DNA of 35,363 bases from Acidobacteriaceae bacterium (GTDB taxonomy: Bacteria > Acidobacteriota > Terriglobia > Terriglobales > Acidobacteriaceae). The translations under genes and the position numbers were made by a program. The notes beneath the pieces are model-generated. The model saw only the letters and a list, made by a program, of their open reading frames with translations. It made no database searches and was not told where the DNA came from. Where the stretch lies: NCBI GenBank assembly GCA_003139795.1, contig PLGM01000364.1, forward strand, positions 1-35,363. The letters are read 5' to 3'. Positions 8,594-16,354 of this stretch are shown here, in pieces; position 1 is the first letter of the stretch; each line of letters opens with the position of its first letter.

Positions 8594-8710
8594 GTGTGGT
8601 TTTCCGGCGGCCGTGAAGTGGGAAGGGAAAAGCCGACGAGGGAATTGTCTCATGGCTCGGCGGAAACCGTGTTAGCGTGCCGCAGCCAATCCGGGGCGCA
8701 CGGGGGCAGC

Positions 8711-8755
8711 ATTATCGGCATGATAACGGCAATATAGCGGCATTTTATCGGCATG
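8711..8755 (-). promoter_or_regulatory. four 11-bp direct repeats, OmpR/PhoB-type box upstream of the K+ transporter gene
   Basis: On the minus strand TGCCG occurs four times at exactly 11-bp steps (plus-strand CGGCA at 8716, 8727, 8738 and 8749), each followed by an AT-rich spacer such as ATAAAA or TTATCA. An 11-bp period of 7-bp sites with 4-bp spacers is the standard layout for tandem OmpR/PhoB-family response-regulator dimers. The last repeat runs into GATAAT (complement of 8711-8716), a possible -10 box with no -35, as in activator-dependent promoters. The box lies about 120 nt upstream of the transporter ATG. Confidence 0.5.
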
Positions 8756-8930
8756 GGAGGTTGGAGCGAAAGAGATCGGCGGTCTGTTCTGGCTCAAGCC
8801 GCGCAGTGCCGCATTTCTGTGCCGGCGTTGGGTCGAAGCGGGCTTTCTGGAGGTTGCGAATGCGTCCAGAAAATCGCGGCGCTACAAACTTGGCGATGCG
8901 TGCGAGGCGATGCTCGGCGCAATCAGTTGA
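8727..8930 (+). pseudogene. remnant of a winged-helix C-terminus (Fic-family-like)
   Basis: The frame is open for 67 codons and has no usable start codon. From about 8772 it reads as a clean small winged helix: GLFWLKPRSAAFLCRRWVEA, then GFLE, a basic wing with KSRRYKL, and a short helix to the TGA at 8928-8930. This arrangement (S/T-rich recognition helix, LVExGFLE, RRYKL) resembles the C-terminal DNA-binding domain of DUF4172/Fic-type proteins. It could instead be a fragment of another winged-helix regulator. The first codons overlap the 11-bp repeats, so only the part from about 8760 on is likely to be former coding sequence. Confidence 0.4.
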
Positions 8931-9011
8931 TTCATGAGAATGGGGCTTTAGGTCAAGTGAGCCATCCACCGGCGCTGCCGGCCCACGGGGGATGAAACCG
9001 GCAGCCTCGGT

Positions 9012-9134
9012 TGCGGCCGCGGCAACCACGTCGTCCAGTTCCGCGAGGAAAGCCTTTGTTCCACTATCGTGAAGCGAGATGTTGTTGATATCGACGCGAA
9101 CGCAGTTGAACCCAGCCGCGGCAATAGCTTTCAT
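9012..9134 (-). pseudogene. fragment of a duplicated GH5 cellulase gene
   Basis: The minus strand encodes about 41 residues, including GFNCVRVDINNISLHDSGTK, that align without gaps to residues ~86-126 of the intact cellulase upstream. At DNA level roughly 9015-9139 matches 10160-10284 (constant offset 1145 bp, many substitutions). Beyond the matching block the similarity ends abruptly on both sides, and there is no signal peptide or catalytic residue, so it is a decayed partial copy. It indicates a former tandem paralogue. Confidence 0.65.
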
Positions 9135-9169
9135 ATTGGTCTAATAACAATTGAGCGGCCAATACCCTT

Positions 9170-10531
9170 TTACTTAACTGGCTGTGTCGGCCGGGGGGAC
9201 GAGCCCATCCCTGTACTTGCTTTCGCAGATACCTTTCGCTTGGGGTAATAGAGTAGCGGATCGACGATGCTGAGCTGCGCCGAAATCCTCGACCCATCCG
9301 GGTTCAGAATGCCAAGATTGTCGTCGCCCTCCCCGGTATATTGCGTGTTCCACGACATCCAGGCGATGCCCATGCCTTGTTGATTGCCTGAAAATGTCGG
9401 CCCGCCCTCTGACCCGAGCTCCCCGTTCAGATATTTGTCCAACATGTTCGCCCAATCCTGATCGTCCGGATTGGTCCGAAACCCCGTTCCGCTCTCGCCG
9501 TCCCAAACCGGGGCGATGTTCCGGGATTCGAGAAATCCAAAGGAATCGTTCATTGCCTTGATCGCGCTCGCGCTGTTGCTGGAGCCGAATATGCGGGCAT
9601 AATCGTCGATGGAATTCGCGTAGAGATGGACATCGTAAACCACCTTATTCCTGATGGCGTTTCCGTCGACGGTGAACACCACCGGGAGAATCCCGACGCC
9701 AGTGCAATCTCCCCAGGGAGCGCTTCCATGCGTGACGCCGTCATAGAGCGTGGTCGGATCGTAAACAGCCAACGGACACTCGGCGAAGATCAGCTTGCTG
9801 GGATCTGTGGAAAGAATGGCCGATCCCACGGTTTCATACATGAGATGGATATCGCGGCCGCTTCCGCCTCCCCATAACGTGCGGCCGCGATTGGCAATCG
9901 GCTCGTTCCAGAGATCGTATCCGATGACGGTGTCATTACGGGCATAGCGGGCGGCGATCGATACCCAATCGCCTTGATACGACGTTTGCGTGGTGTGTCC
10001 GGGGTCGTCGCAGCCGTCAGTTCCATCCGATGCGCCGCCAAGGTCGTACCACATCCCGTTTGCTTGCTGGCCGGTACAGGAAACATTGGGATCGCGGCCA
10101 CTTCCGCGCTTCCCCTCGTTGCTATGATCGGCGATGATCACGCGGAGCCTTGCCCTCCCGGCCGCGGCAACCACGTCGTCCAATTTCTGGAGGAAAGCGG
10201 CTGTTCCGCTATCGTGAAGCGAGATGTTGTTGAAATCCACGCGAATGCAGTTGAACCCCGTGGCGGCAATCGCGTCCACATTTGCCTGAATGCCTTTGAA
10301 CGGCCCATCCAGGTTGGCTAGTTTGCCGTCCTGCGTGTTCATTCCCAGCCAGTAAACACAAGAGAGTCGAACCGGATTCTGGTTCCGGTCGATTATCTGA
10401 TTTCCCAGCGTGCTGAACATTCCGCCAGGAAGCTTCGATCCGCCCTGGCCAGATGGGTTTTCCGCCTGCATACTCACGGTCGCAGTCGCGGCTGCAAGCA
10501 TGGCTGCGCACAAAAGATGAAGCCCCTTCAT
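9170..10531 (-). CDS. secreted glycoside hydrolase family 5 protein (endoglucanase-like)
   Basis: A 453-residue exported beta-glycanase-type enzyme. The signal peptide spans about residues 1-23, and the (beta/alpha)8 GH5 domain about 35-430. Visible landmarks are FNCIRVDFNN (93-102), the acid/base in YDLWNEP (E210), the His-x-Tyr pair in YDVHLYA (H302, Y304), the nucleophile in WDGESGTG (E346) and the substrate-stacking WMSWNTQYTG. These fit a retaining cellulase-like enzyme; the actual polysaccharide cannot be read from sequence. No carbohydrate-binding module is present. The ATG at 10531 has AAAGAGG about 7 nt upstream and starts a good signal peptide; the same frame stays open far upstream into the histidine kinase gene, but that is antisense-style shadow. 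A degenerate duplicate lies just downstream. Confidence 0.85.
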   Translation of the reverse strand: MKGLHLLCAAMLAAATATVSMQAENPSGQGGSKLPGGMFSTLGNQIIDRNQNPVRLSCVYWLGMNTQDGKLANLDGPFKGIQANVDAIAATGFNCIRVDFNNISLHDSGTAAFLQKLDDVVAAAGRARLRVIIADHSNEGKRGSGRDPNVSCTGQQANGMWYDLGGASDGTDGCDDPGHTTQTSYQGDWVSIAARYARNDTVIGYDLWNEPIANRGRTLWGGGSGRDIHLMYETVGSAILSTDPSKLIFAECPLAVYDPTTLYDGVTHGSAPWGDCTGVGILPVVFTVDGNAIRNKVVYDVHLYANSIDDYARIFGSSNSASAIKAMNDSFGFLESRNIAPVWDGESGTGFRTNPDDQDWANMLDKYLNGELGSEGGPTFSGNQQGMGIAWMSWNTQYTGEGDDNLGILNPDGSRISAQLSIVDPLLYYPKRKVSAKASTGMGSSPRPTQPVK

Positions 10532-10564
10532 GGGGAAACCTCTTTCTGACAAAGTGAGAATTGC

Positions 10565-10580
10565 ATTCAATGGTTTGAAT
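10565..10580. promoter_or_regulatory. palindromic site upstream of the GH5 gene
   Basis: ATTCAA-TGGT-TTGAAT is a perfect 6+6 inverted repeat 34-49 nt before the GH5 start, in an AT-rich stretch unlike the flanks. It is a candidate operator overlapping the promoter; no regulator can be named. Confidence 0.35.
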
Positions 10581-10691
10581 ACAAACGAAAAATGATACTC
10601 CAAATCTCCGTCGATTTGCGAGCGGTGCTCTTGTCCCCCAGGGCAATCGCATGAACATGGGTCGTGCCCATTGCCTGGGTTCGTACCGCCG

Positions 10692-13091
10692 CTACGGGGC
10701 GGGGCTTTGGGGCTGGAACGTCTTCCCAGGGTTGGGCGCTGCGGCGGGCAGGGTGAAGAGGAAGCGGCTGCCTTTTCCGGGGGTGCTTTCGGCCCAGAGG
10801 CGGCCGCCGTGCTGCTCGACGATGCTGCGACAGAGCGCCAGGCCGAGGCCGGTGCCGCCGCGGGCGCGGGAGTCGGAGGCGTCGCCCTGCTGGAAGCGGT
10901 CGAAGATGTGTTCGAGCTTTTCGAGGGCGATGCCGCGGCCCTGGTCCTCGACGATGAAGCAGACCTGGAGCGCGCCGGAGGGGCCGGATGCGGAGGGACC
11001 TTCAGCAGAGGGCTGCGCGACCAGGCGAATAGTGGTCTCAGGGGGCGAGAACTTGATGGCGTTAGTGACCAGTTCGTTGAGCACTTGCAGGATGCGCTCT
11101 TCGTCGGCCAGGACCTGGACGGGCGGAGCTTCAACGCGCACCGCGATGTGCACCTGGCTGGCCGCGGAGTCGGCCACGCCGGCGGCGCGGCGCAGCAGGC
11201 CGATGGCCTCCACCGGCCGGAGATGGAGCGGCAGCTTTCCCTTTCCCACGCGGTCGAAGTCCAGAATGTCGTTGACCAGGCGAATAAGCCGGTCGGAGTT
11301 GCCGATGGCCATCTCCACCATCTGGCGCTGCTTGTCCGGCCGCATGTCGAGCGTGCCGGAGGAGATTAGCCCGAGGGAAGCGCGCAGAGCGGTGAGCGGG
11401 GTGCGCAGTTCGTGGCTCACCGTGGAGATGAACTCGTCTTTCATCTTCTCCAGGCGGCGGCGCTCCGAGACGTCCTGGAAGGCGACGACCATGCCGGAGA
11501 TACGGCCGTCTTCGAGGAGCGGGTTGGCGCTGTATTCGACCGGAAATGCGGAGCCGTCCTGGCGCCAGAAAACCTCATCTCTCATGCGGATGGACTCGCA
11601 GCGGCGCAGAGCCTGGAGGATGGGGCTGGTGGACCTGGAGTAGGGGGTGCCGTCGGCGTGGCTGTGGTGGATGACCTCATACAGGTCGTGGCCGGTCAAC
11701 TGATCGGGGGTGTAGCCCAGCGCGCGCGCGGCGGCCTGGTTGATGAAGGTGAGCCTGCCTTCCAGGTCGATGCCGTAGATACCGTCGCCCACCGACTCGA
11801 GGATCAGCTCGCGCTGGTGGGTGGCCATGTGCAGCGCCTGCTCGGCCTCGTGCTGCTCGGTGACGTCGATGCCGTGGTTGAGCACGAATGGACGCTCGCC
11901 GGGCAGCTCCAAGCGGCGGCTGCGGAAGGCGATGCGGCGATAGACTCCGTCGCTGCGGCGCAGCGGCAAGGCGCCCTGCCACTCGTCTTTGGTCTCCAGG
12001 GTGCGCAGGCAATCCTGGAAGGTGGCCTCGCCGGCGGGATCGAGGAACGAAGTCACGGAGCGCCCGGACAGGTCTTCGACCCGGTAACCGAGAGTCTCGG
12101 CAGTGTAGGCATTGAGCGAAGTGAGCCGGCCCTCCAAGGTGCAGGTGAAGAGGAAACCGAGGCTGTTCTCCACCACCTGCTTGTAACGCGTTTCGCTGAC
12201 CAGCAGGTTCAATTCCGCCTGGCGCTGGTCGGTTATGTCCTGGCCGCTGACGATCAGGTACTGGATGACGCCATCAGGTCCGGGCAACGGCCGCAGGGTC
12301 CAACTGACGCGCCGAGTCTCCCCGCTGCGCGTCCGCCAGGCTGTCTCGTGCGGGCCGGAGACCTGTCCGGCCGCGGCATCGCGCACCCTGGCCGAGGCCC
12401 AGGCCCGGTAATCGGCCTCCAGAACCAGGTCGACAAACTGATAGCCCATCGCGTCGGCCAGAGTCAGGCCGGTCAATTCCATGCAGGGGTAATTCAGCTG
12501 CACCATCCGCCCGGCTCTATCCAGGAGGGCAGCGAGGAAGGGAATCGAGTCCAGCGCGGCGGTCACGAAGAGTCGTTCATTGGACAGTGCGCGCTCGGCC
12601 TGTTGCTGAGCCCGCAGGGCCCGCTCCTGGGAGGCCACGCGGGTGTACAGTTCCAGCCGCGTTACCACCTGACGTCCCAGAACCTCAAGGAGGTCGATGT
12701 GCTCCTGGCTGAATCGGCCCTCCTCCCGCGCCAGGACCGCCAGCGTGCCGACGACATGCCGGCCGGGGGCCAGGAGCGGTACTCCTGCGTAGGAGCGGCA
12801 AGCACTTGCGCCGATCATCGGAATCCCTGTGGGAGGAAAGCGCGCATCCTGCCCAGCATCGTGGATCAGCAGAGGTTGACCCTTCTCCAGCATCCACTGG
12901 CAGGCGGTTGACGAACGCGGCTGCTCGGGCGCCGTGAATCCAAACTGCGATTTAAACCACAGGCGGTCCAAGTTCATCGAGGCGATGTAGGCGTAATCCG
13001 ATTTGCAAAACAGGGCCGAAAGCTCAGTCAACTCGTCCAGCGCCGGGTCCGGGTTGCGATCAAAGATATCGAATTCCGACCGGGAAGCCAT
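10692..13091 (-). CDS. soluble sensor histidine kinase, GAF-PAS-PAS-PAS-HisKA-HATPase
   Basis: A 799-residue cytoplasmic sensor kinase without membrane segments. Domains in order: GAF (about 20-150, with SYAGVPLLAPGR and VVGTLAVL), a linker helix, PAS (~172-290), PAS (~300-412), PAS (~425-545), HisKA with the phosphoacceptor His in STVSHELRTPL (H560), and HATPase_c (~660-782) with N box NELVTNAIKFS, G1 VEDQGRGI and G2 GGTGLGLAL. No receiver domain and no response-regulator gene are adjacent, so it is an orphan whose partner is elsewhere. The frame is open to a TTG at 13172. Of the internal ATGs, 13091 has GAGGA 9-10 nt upstream while 13133 has no ribosome-binding site, so 13091 is chosen. Ligand unknown. 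Confidence 0.85.
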   Translation of the reverse strand: MASRSEFDIFDRNPDPALDELTELSALFCKSDYAYIASMNLDRLWFKSQFGFTAPEQPRSSTACQWMLEKGQPLLIHDAGQDARFPPTGIPMIGASACRSYAGVPLLAPGRHVVGTLAVLAREEGRFSQEHIDLLEVLGRQVVTRLELYTRVASQERALRAQQQAERALSNERLFVTAALDSIPFLAALLDRAGRMVQLNYPCMELTGLTLADAMGYQFVDLVLEADYRAWASARVRDAAAGQVSGPHETAWRTRSGETRRVSWTLRPLPGPDGVIQYLIVSGQDITDQRQAELNLLVSETRYKQVVENSLGFLFTCTLEGRLTSLNAYTAETLGYRVEDLSGRSVTSFLDPAGEATFQDCLRTLETKDEWQGALPLRRSDGVYRRIAFRSRRLELPGERPFVLNHGIDVTEQHEAEQALHMATHQRELILESVGDGIYGIDLEGRLTFINQAAARALGYTPDQLTGHDLYEVIHHSHADGTPYSRSTSPILQALRRCESIRMRDEVFWRQDGSAFPVEYSANPLLEDGRISGMVVAFQDVSERRRLEKMKDEFISTVSHELRTPLTALRASLGLISSGTLDMRPDKQRQMVEMAIGNSDRLIRLVNDILDFDRVGKGKLPLHLRPVEAIGLLRRAAGVADSAASQVHIAVRVEAPPVQVLADEERILQVLNELVTNAIKFSPPETTIRLVAQPSAEGPSASGPSGALQVCFIVEDQGRGIALEKLEHIFDRFQQGDASDSRARGGTGLGLALCRSIVEQHGGRLWAESTPGKGSRFLFTLPAAAPNPGKTFQPQSPAP

Positions 13092-13403
13092 TCCCTGGTG
13101 TTCCTCTGGACGTTGGCCGTGGATTGCAAACATAGGATTAAGATACACAGACCCAGCATCAGTATCAGCCAAAATCGTGGAAATCGGCTCTGACTCAAAG
13201 AAGGTAGTTACGGCCCCAATGAATTACGACCTAAGTAATACGATCATCTGGCCGAAAATCCGCGCAAGTGTTACTGAGTATGGGGAATTGTCTCCTGTTT
13301 TTGCGTTACCAAAGATGATTACCACCGCGAGAGGCCTGGGAATCCAATGCGCAACGGGGTGGCGAGTTGCACGCGGAGAAAAGCGGGCGGTTGGCGCTTC
13401 TCC
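13092..13403. other. 312-bp intergenic region upstream of the histidine kinase gene
   Basis: This stretch is AT-richer than its flanks and holds the leader of the kinase gene (minus strand). No open frame with a coding look, hairpin or repeat was recognised. It also receives the 3' end of the SnoaL-like gene, for which no clear terminator was found. Confidence 0.5.
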
Positions 13404-13961
13404 TCAGTTGCCGGGAGGCAGTTTGCAGCAATCGCCCGCCGCGGCGGGCTCGTTGCTTCCGGCGTCCAGAATCACCTTCCAGGCGCCGTCCGGCTGCTTG
13501 CGCCAGATGGTGATGTAGCGGCCGCTGATGGTGACGGGATTGCCGTTGGCGTCCTTGCTGTGCCCTTCAAAGTGGCCCCAGGTGTAGCCGATGTCGCCGG
13601 AGGGTCCCATGGTGGCGTCGGTGGGGGTCCAGGTGAGCTGATAATCCGCGGGAGACCAGTTTGCGGATCTGGCGATGGCTACCCGGCCCACCATTGGCGC
13701 CGCGCCGTTGCCCAGGGCCACGCCGTCCTCGGCAAACCACTCCGCAAAGGCCTTGCCGCCGCGTTCGAGCACGTCCTTGGCAAAGCGCGCCTCGAGGTCG
13801 TAGAGCAGAATCTTGCCCGGCTTCACGGTGGGGTCGGAGAACGGGTTGGGTGCGGCTGAGGCCGCGCTGCCGGGCTCCGGCAACTGCCCGTGGACGAGGG
13901 TTGGCGTTCCCAGCCCCAGCGCCAATAATCCCATCAAAATCGCCTTTGCAATGCTGCGCAC
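13404..13961 (-). CDS. secreted SnoaL-like / NTF2-fold protein (DUF4440 type)
   Basis: A 185-residue protein with a signal peptide (VRSIAKAILMGLLALGLG, cleavage near VHGQ) and one NTF2-like cone domain. The domain begins with a helix carrying LEARFAKDVLERG, then AFAEWFAEDGVALGNG and PMVGRVAI, and closes with strands GHFEGHSKDANGN, RYITIWRKQPDGAWKVILD. This is the pattern of DUF4440/SnoaL-like proteins, many of which bind small molecules or have unknown function. The start is a GTG at 13961, decided by AGGAGG (complement of 13970-13975) 8 nt upstream; a GTG at 13982 in the same frame lacks such a site. Two cysteines near the C-terminus (DCC) could form a disulfide or bind metal. Function not assigned. 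Confidence 0.75.
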   Translation of the reverse strand: MRSIAKAILMGLLALGLGTPTLVHGQLPEPGSAASAAPNPFSDPTVKPGKILLYDLEARFAKDVLERGGKAFAEWFAEDGVALGNGAAPMVGRVAIARSANWSPADYQLTWTPTDATMGPSGDIGYTWGHFEGHSKDANGNPVTISGRYITIWRKQPDGAWKVILDAGSNEPAAAGDCCKLPPGN

Positions 13962-14119
13962 GTTCCCATCCTCCTGATGCACTCTTCATCGCCATCCTAC
14001 AATGCCGGCTCCCTGGCCGCGCGGGGTGGTGGGAGGTGGGGGCGAAATCCGGCTTCCGTGCCAGACGGGCGCGGTTCAATTGCGTCGAAAGATTCGGGCC
14101 CAGCGATGGTCCGGGTTGG

Positions 14120-14125
14120 TATACT
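14120..14125 (+). promoter_or_regulatory. possible -10 box of dxs
   Basis: TATACT lies 110 nt before the dxs ATG; no good -35 is seen. Another -10-like TACAAT is at 13998-14003. The leader between contains GGGGCT (14187-14192) and AGCCCC (14204-14209), which could pair around a T-rich loop. Confidence 0.25.
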
Positions 14126-14235
14126 TGAGCGGGTCCCGTTGGCGCTGCTTGCGGCCAACGGCGGTGAGGGCAGCCCGCCGTATGAGGGGGCTTTTTTTCT
14201 TGGAGCCCCGGCCCATTTCCGGGGGAAGGAAGAGC

Positions 14236-16125
14236 ATGGAAACACTGCTGGAATCGATCCACTCGCCCGCCGACCTGAAGCGCCTGAACTATGCGCAGAT
14301 GGCTGAGCTGGCGGAGGAGATCCGCGCATTCCTGATCCAGACGCTATCAAAGACCGGCGGCCACCTGGGCCCGAACCTGGGGGTGGTGGAGCTGACGCTG
14401 GCTCTGCACACGGTCTTCAACACTCCCGAGGACAAGCTGCTGTTCGACGTCAGCCACCAGGCTTACGTCCACAAGATTCTTACCGGGCGGCTGGACCGGA
14501 TGGAGACGATCCGCCAGCCGGGCGGGCTCAACGGCTTCATGCTGCGCACCGAGAGCGCGCACGATTGTTATGGAGCCGGTCACGCCGGGACCGCGCTTTC
14601 CGCGGCCCTTGGGATGGCCGTGGCCCGCGACCTGGCCGGCGGCACGGAGAACGTGATCGCCGTGGCCGGCGACGGGGCCTTCACCAATGGAATCTCGTTC
14701 GAGGCGCTGAACAACATCGCGGGGCAGACCCGGCGCATGATCATCGTGCTCAACGACAACGAGTGGTCGATCGACCGCAACGTGGGCGCCATTGCCCGCT
14801 ACTTCCACCGCATCGTGACCAACGAGCACTACAAGAACCTGCACGACTCGGCCCGCCGCATCGTGCAGAAGCTGGGCGGCAAGACCGCGTTGGAAGTGGT
14901 GCGCCGCGCCGAAGAGGCCGCCAAGAGCATGCTGTGGCCCTCGATCCTGTTCGAGGAGTTCGGCCTGGAGTATTTTGGGCCCATCGACGGGCACAATCTG
15001 CCCCTCCTGGTGGAATCGTTCAGGTTTCTCAAGGCCGCCGACCACCCGGTGCTGCTGCACGTGCTGACGCAGAAGGGACGCGGCTTTCAACCCGCGCTCG
15101 ACGGGCAAAAGAAGTTTCACGGCCTGGGGCCCTACGATCCCGAGACGGGCGAGACCAAGCCCGCCGGCCAGCTCACCTACGCCGAGGTCTTCGCCAATAC
15201 GCTGGTGGAGCTGGCCAACCACGACGAGCACATTGTGGCCATCACGGCCGCCATGCCCAACGGGACCGGGCTCGATCTGTTCCGGCCCCACCACCCCAAG
15301 CGCTATTTCGATGTGGGCATCGCCGAGGAACACGCGGTGGTGTTTGCCGCCGGCATGGCCACGCGCGGCTACCGGCCGTTCTGCGCTATCTACTCGACCT
15401 TCCTGCAGCGGGCCTTCGATCCCATCGTGCACGACGTCTGCCTGCAAAAGCTCCCCGTCGTTTTCTGCATGGACCGCGCCGGTCTGTCCGGCGACGACGG
15501 TCCCACGCATCACGGGGTGTTCGACATCAGCTACCTGCGCGGCATTCCGGAGATCGTGCTGATGGCTCCCAAGGACGAAGACGAGCTGGCCGACATGATG
15601 AAGACCGCCGTCGAGCTTCCCGGACCGAGCGCCATCCGCTATCCGCGCGGCGTGGGGACGGGCGTCGAGCGCAAGGCCGAGCCGCAGGCGATTCCCGTGG
15701 GCAAGGCCGAGGTGCTCGAGGACGGGTCCGACGTGGCCATTCTGGGACTGGGGCCGATGATCACCCTGGCGCGGGAGCTGGCCGAGCGCCTGGAGCGCGA
15801 CGGCTACTCGGCCGCGGTCATCAATCCCCGCTTCGTCAAGCCGCTGGACACGGAGATGCTCGGGGAGTATTCCCGGCGCGTGGCCGCCTTTGTCACCTTT
15901 GAGGATCACGTGAAGATGGGAGGGTTCGGCTTGGCGGTAATCGAGGCCCTTGAGGAGATGGGCAGCGCGGTCCCGGTGGTGCGCATCGGCTGGCCCGACC
16001 ATTTCATCGAGCACGGCAAGGTAAACGATCTGCGCGCCAAGTACGGCCTGACCGTGGAAGCGGCGCAGGCGCAGGTGCTGCCACTGCTGGCGCGCCGGCA
16101 GCGGGCCACACTGGTGGCCGACTAG
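14236..16125 (+). CDS. dxs: 1-deoxy-D-xylulose-5-phosphate synthase
   Basis: A 629-residue cytoplasmic thiamine-diphosphate enzyme that condenses pyruvate and glyceraldehyde 3-phosphate to DXP, the first step of the MEP isoprenoid pathway (and precursor of thiamine and pyridoxal). Domain I carries LFDVSHQAYVHKILTGR and the ThDP motif GDGAFTNG (145-152) ... NDNEWSID (173-180). Domain II carries FDVGIAEEHAV (catalytic Glu ~364) and the Dxs signature DRAGLSGDDGPTHHG (413-427). The C-terminal transketolase domain follows. Odd points: the usual GHQAYPHK is SHQAYVHK, and the usual GHSSTSIS stretch is GHAGTALS. The ATG at 14236 has AAGGA 5 nt upstream and gives the normal family length; the frame is open further upstream but without homology. 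A terminator follows. Confidence 0.92.
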   Translation: METLLESIHSPADLKRLNYAQMAELAEEIRAFLIQTLSKTGGHLGPNLGVVELTLALHTVFNTPEDKLLFDVSHQAYVHKILTGRLDRMETIRQPGGLNGFMLRTESAHDCYGAGHAGTALSAALGMAVARDLAGGTENVIAVAGDGAFTNGISFEALNNIAGQTRRMIIVLNDNEWSIDRNVGAIARYFHRIVTNEHYKNLHDSARRIVQKLGGKTALEVVRRAEEAAKSMLWPSILFEEFGLEYFGPIDGHNLPLLVESFRFLKAADHPVLLHVLTQKGRGFQPALDGQKKFHGLGPYDPETGETKPAGQLTYAEVFANTLVELANHDEHIVAITAAMPNGTGLDLFRPHHPKRYFDVGIAEEHAVVFAAGMATRGYRPFCAIYSTFLQRAFDPIVHDVCLQKLPVVFCMDRAGLSGDDGPTHHGVFDISYLRGIPEIVLMAPKDEDELADMMKTAVELPGPSAIRYPRGVGTGVERKAEPQAIPVGKAEVLEDGSDVAILGLGPMITLARELAERLERDGYSAAVINPRFVKPLDTEMLGEYSRRVAAFVTFEDHVKMGGFGLAVIEALEEMGSAVPVVRIGWPDHFIEHGKVNDLRAKYGLTVEAAQAQVLPLLARRQRATLVAD

Positions 16126-16139
16126 AAGAGGCTTACACT

Positions 16140-16174
16140 CCGGCGGCAGATGCGGAGGGAGCCGGTTTTTTATT
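16140..16174 (+). terminator. rho-independent terminator of dxs
   Basis: CCGGC (16140-16144) can pair with GCCGG (16161-16165), directly followed by TTTTTT and ATT. An alternative inner stem CTCCG/CGGAG also exists. It lies 15 nt after the dxs stop. Confidence 0.6.
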
Positions 16175-16210
16175 GTTGTTCACCTGGACGAGCCGCGAAC
16201 GCGGGTTACT

Positions 16211-16226
16211 TTTTCCCGTGGGAAAA
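16211..16226. promoter_or_regulatory. 16-bp palindrome upstream of the amidohydrolase-like gene
   Basis: TTTTCCC-GT-GGGAAAA is a perfect inverted repeat 129-144 nt before the ATG at 16355. It is short and not followed by a T-run, so an operator is more likely than a terminator. No cognate regulator is suggested by the context. Confidence 0.3.
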
Positions 16227-16354
16227 GCAGACCCGCACGGCGCCTGCATTGAAGAAACGGGCCGGCCAGTCAGCTCCGGTTGTTCCGCGGAGTAATTCGT
16301 TTGATCGATTTTCCCAAGCCGCTGTGCGACAATCCACAAAAGACCAGTATATCT

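Noticed and set aside
8594-8755. c-di-AMP (ydaO) riboswitch upstream of the KimA-like gene
   Set aside because: The conserved blocks of that riboswitch could not be recognised in the leader; the phased repeats explain the region better. A covariance-model search would settle it.
9170-11134. N-terminally extended 654-codon version of the GH5 gene
   Set aside because: The part upstream of 10531 runs through the histidine kinase gene in another frame, is Pro/Ser/Ala-rich and lacks a signal peptide; the ATG at 10531 has a good ribosome-binding site and a signal peptide.
11412-12911. 499-codon plus-strand frame
   Set aside because: Antisense shadow of the histidine kinase, which has all kinase boxes in the other strand.
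14126-14235. TPP riboswitch or attenuator in front of dxs
   Set aside because: No TPP motif (CTGAGA context) is present, and the T-run lies in the loop of the small GGGGCT/AGCCCC stem instead of after it.
14347-16014. 555-codon minus-strand frame
   Set aside because: Antisense shadow of dxs; no family likeness.
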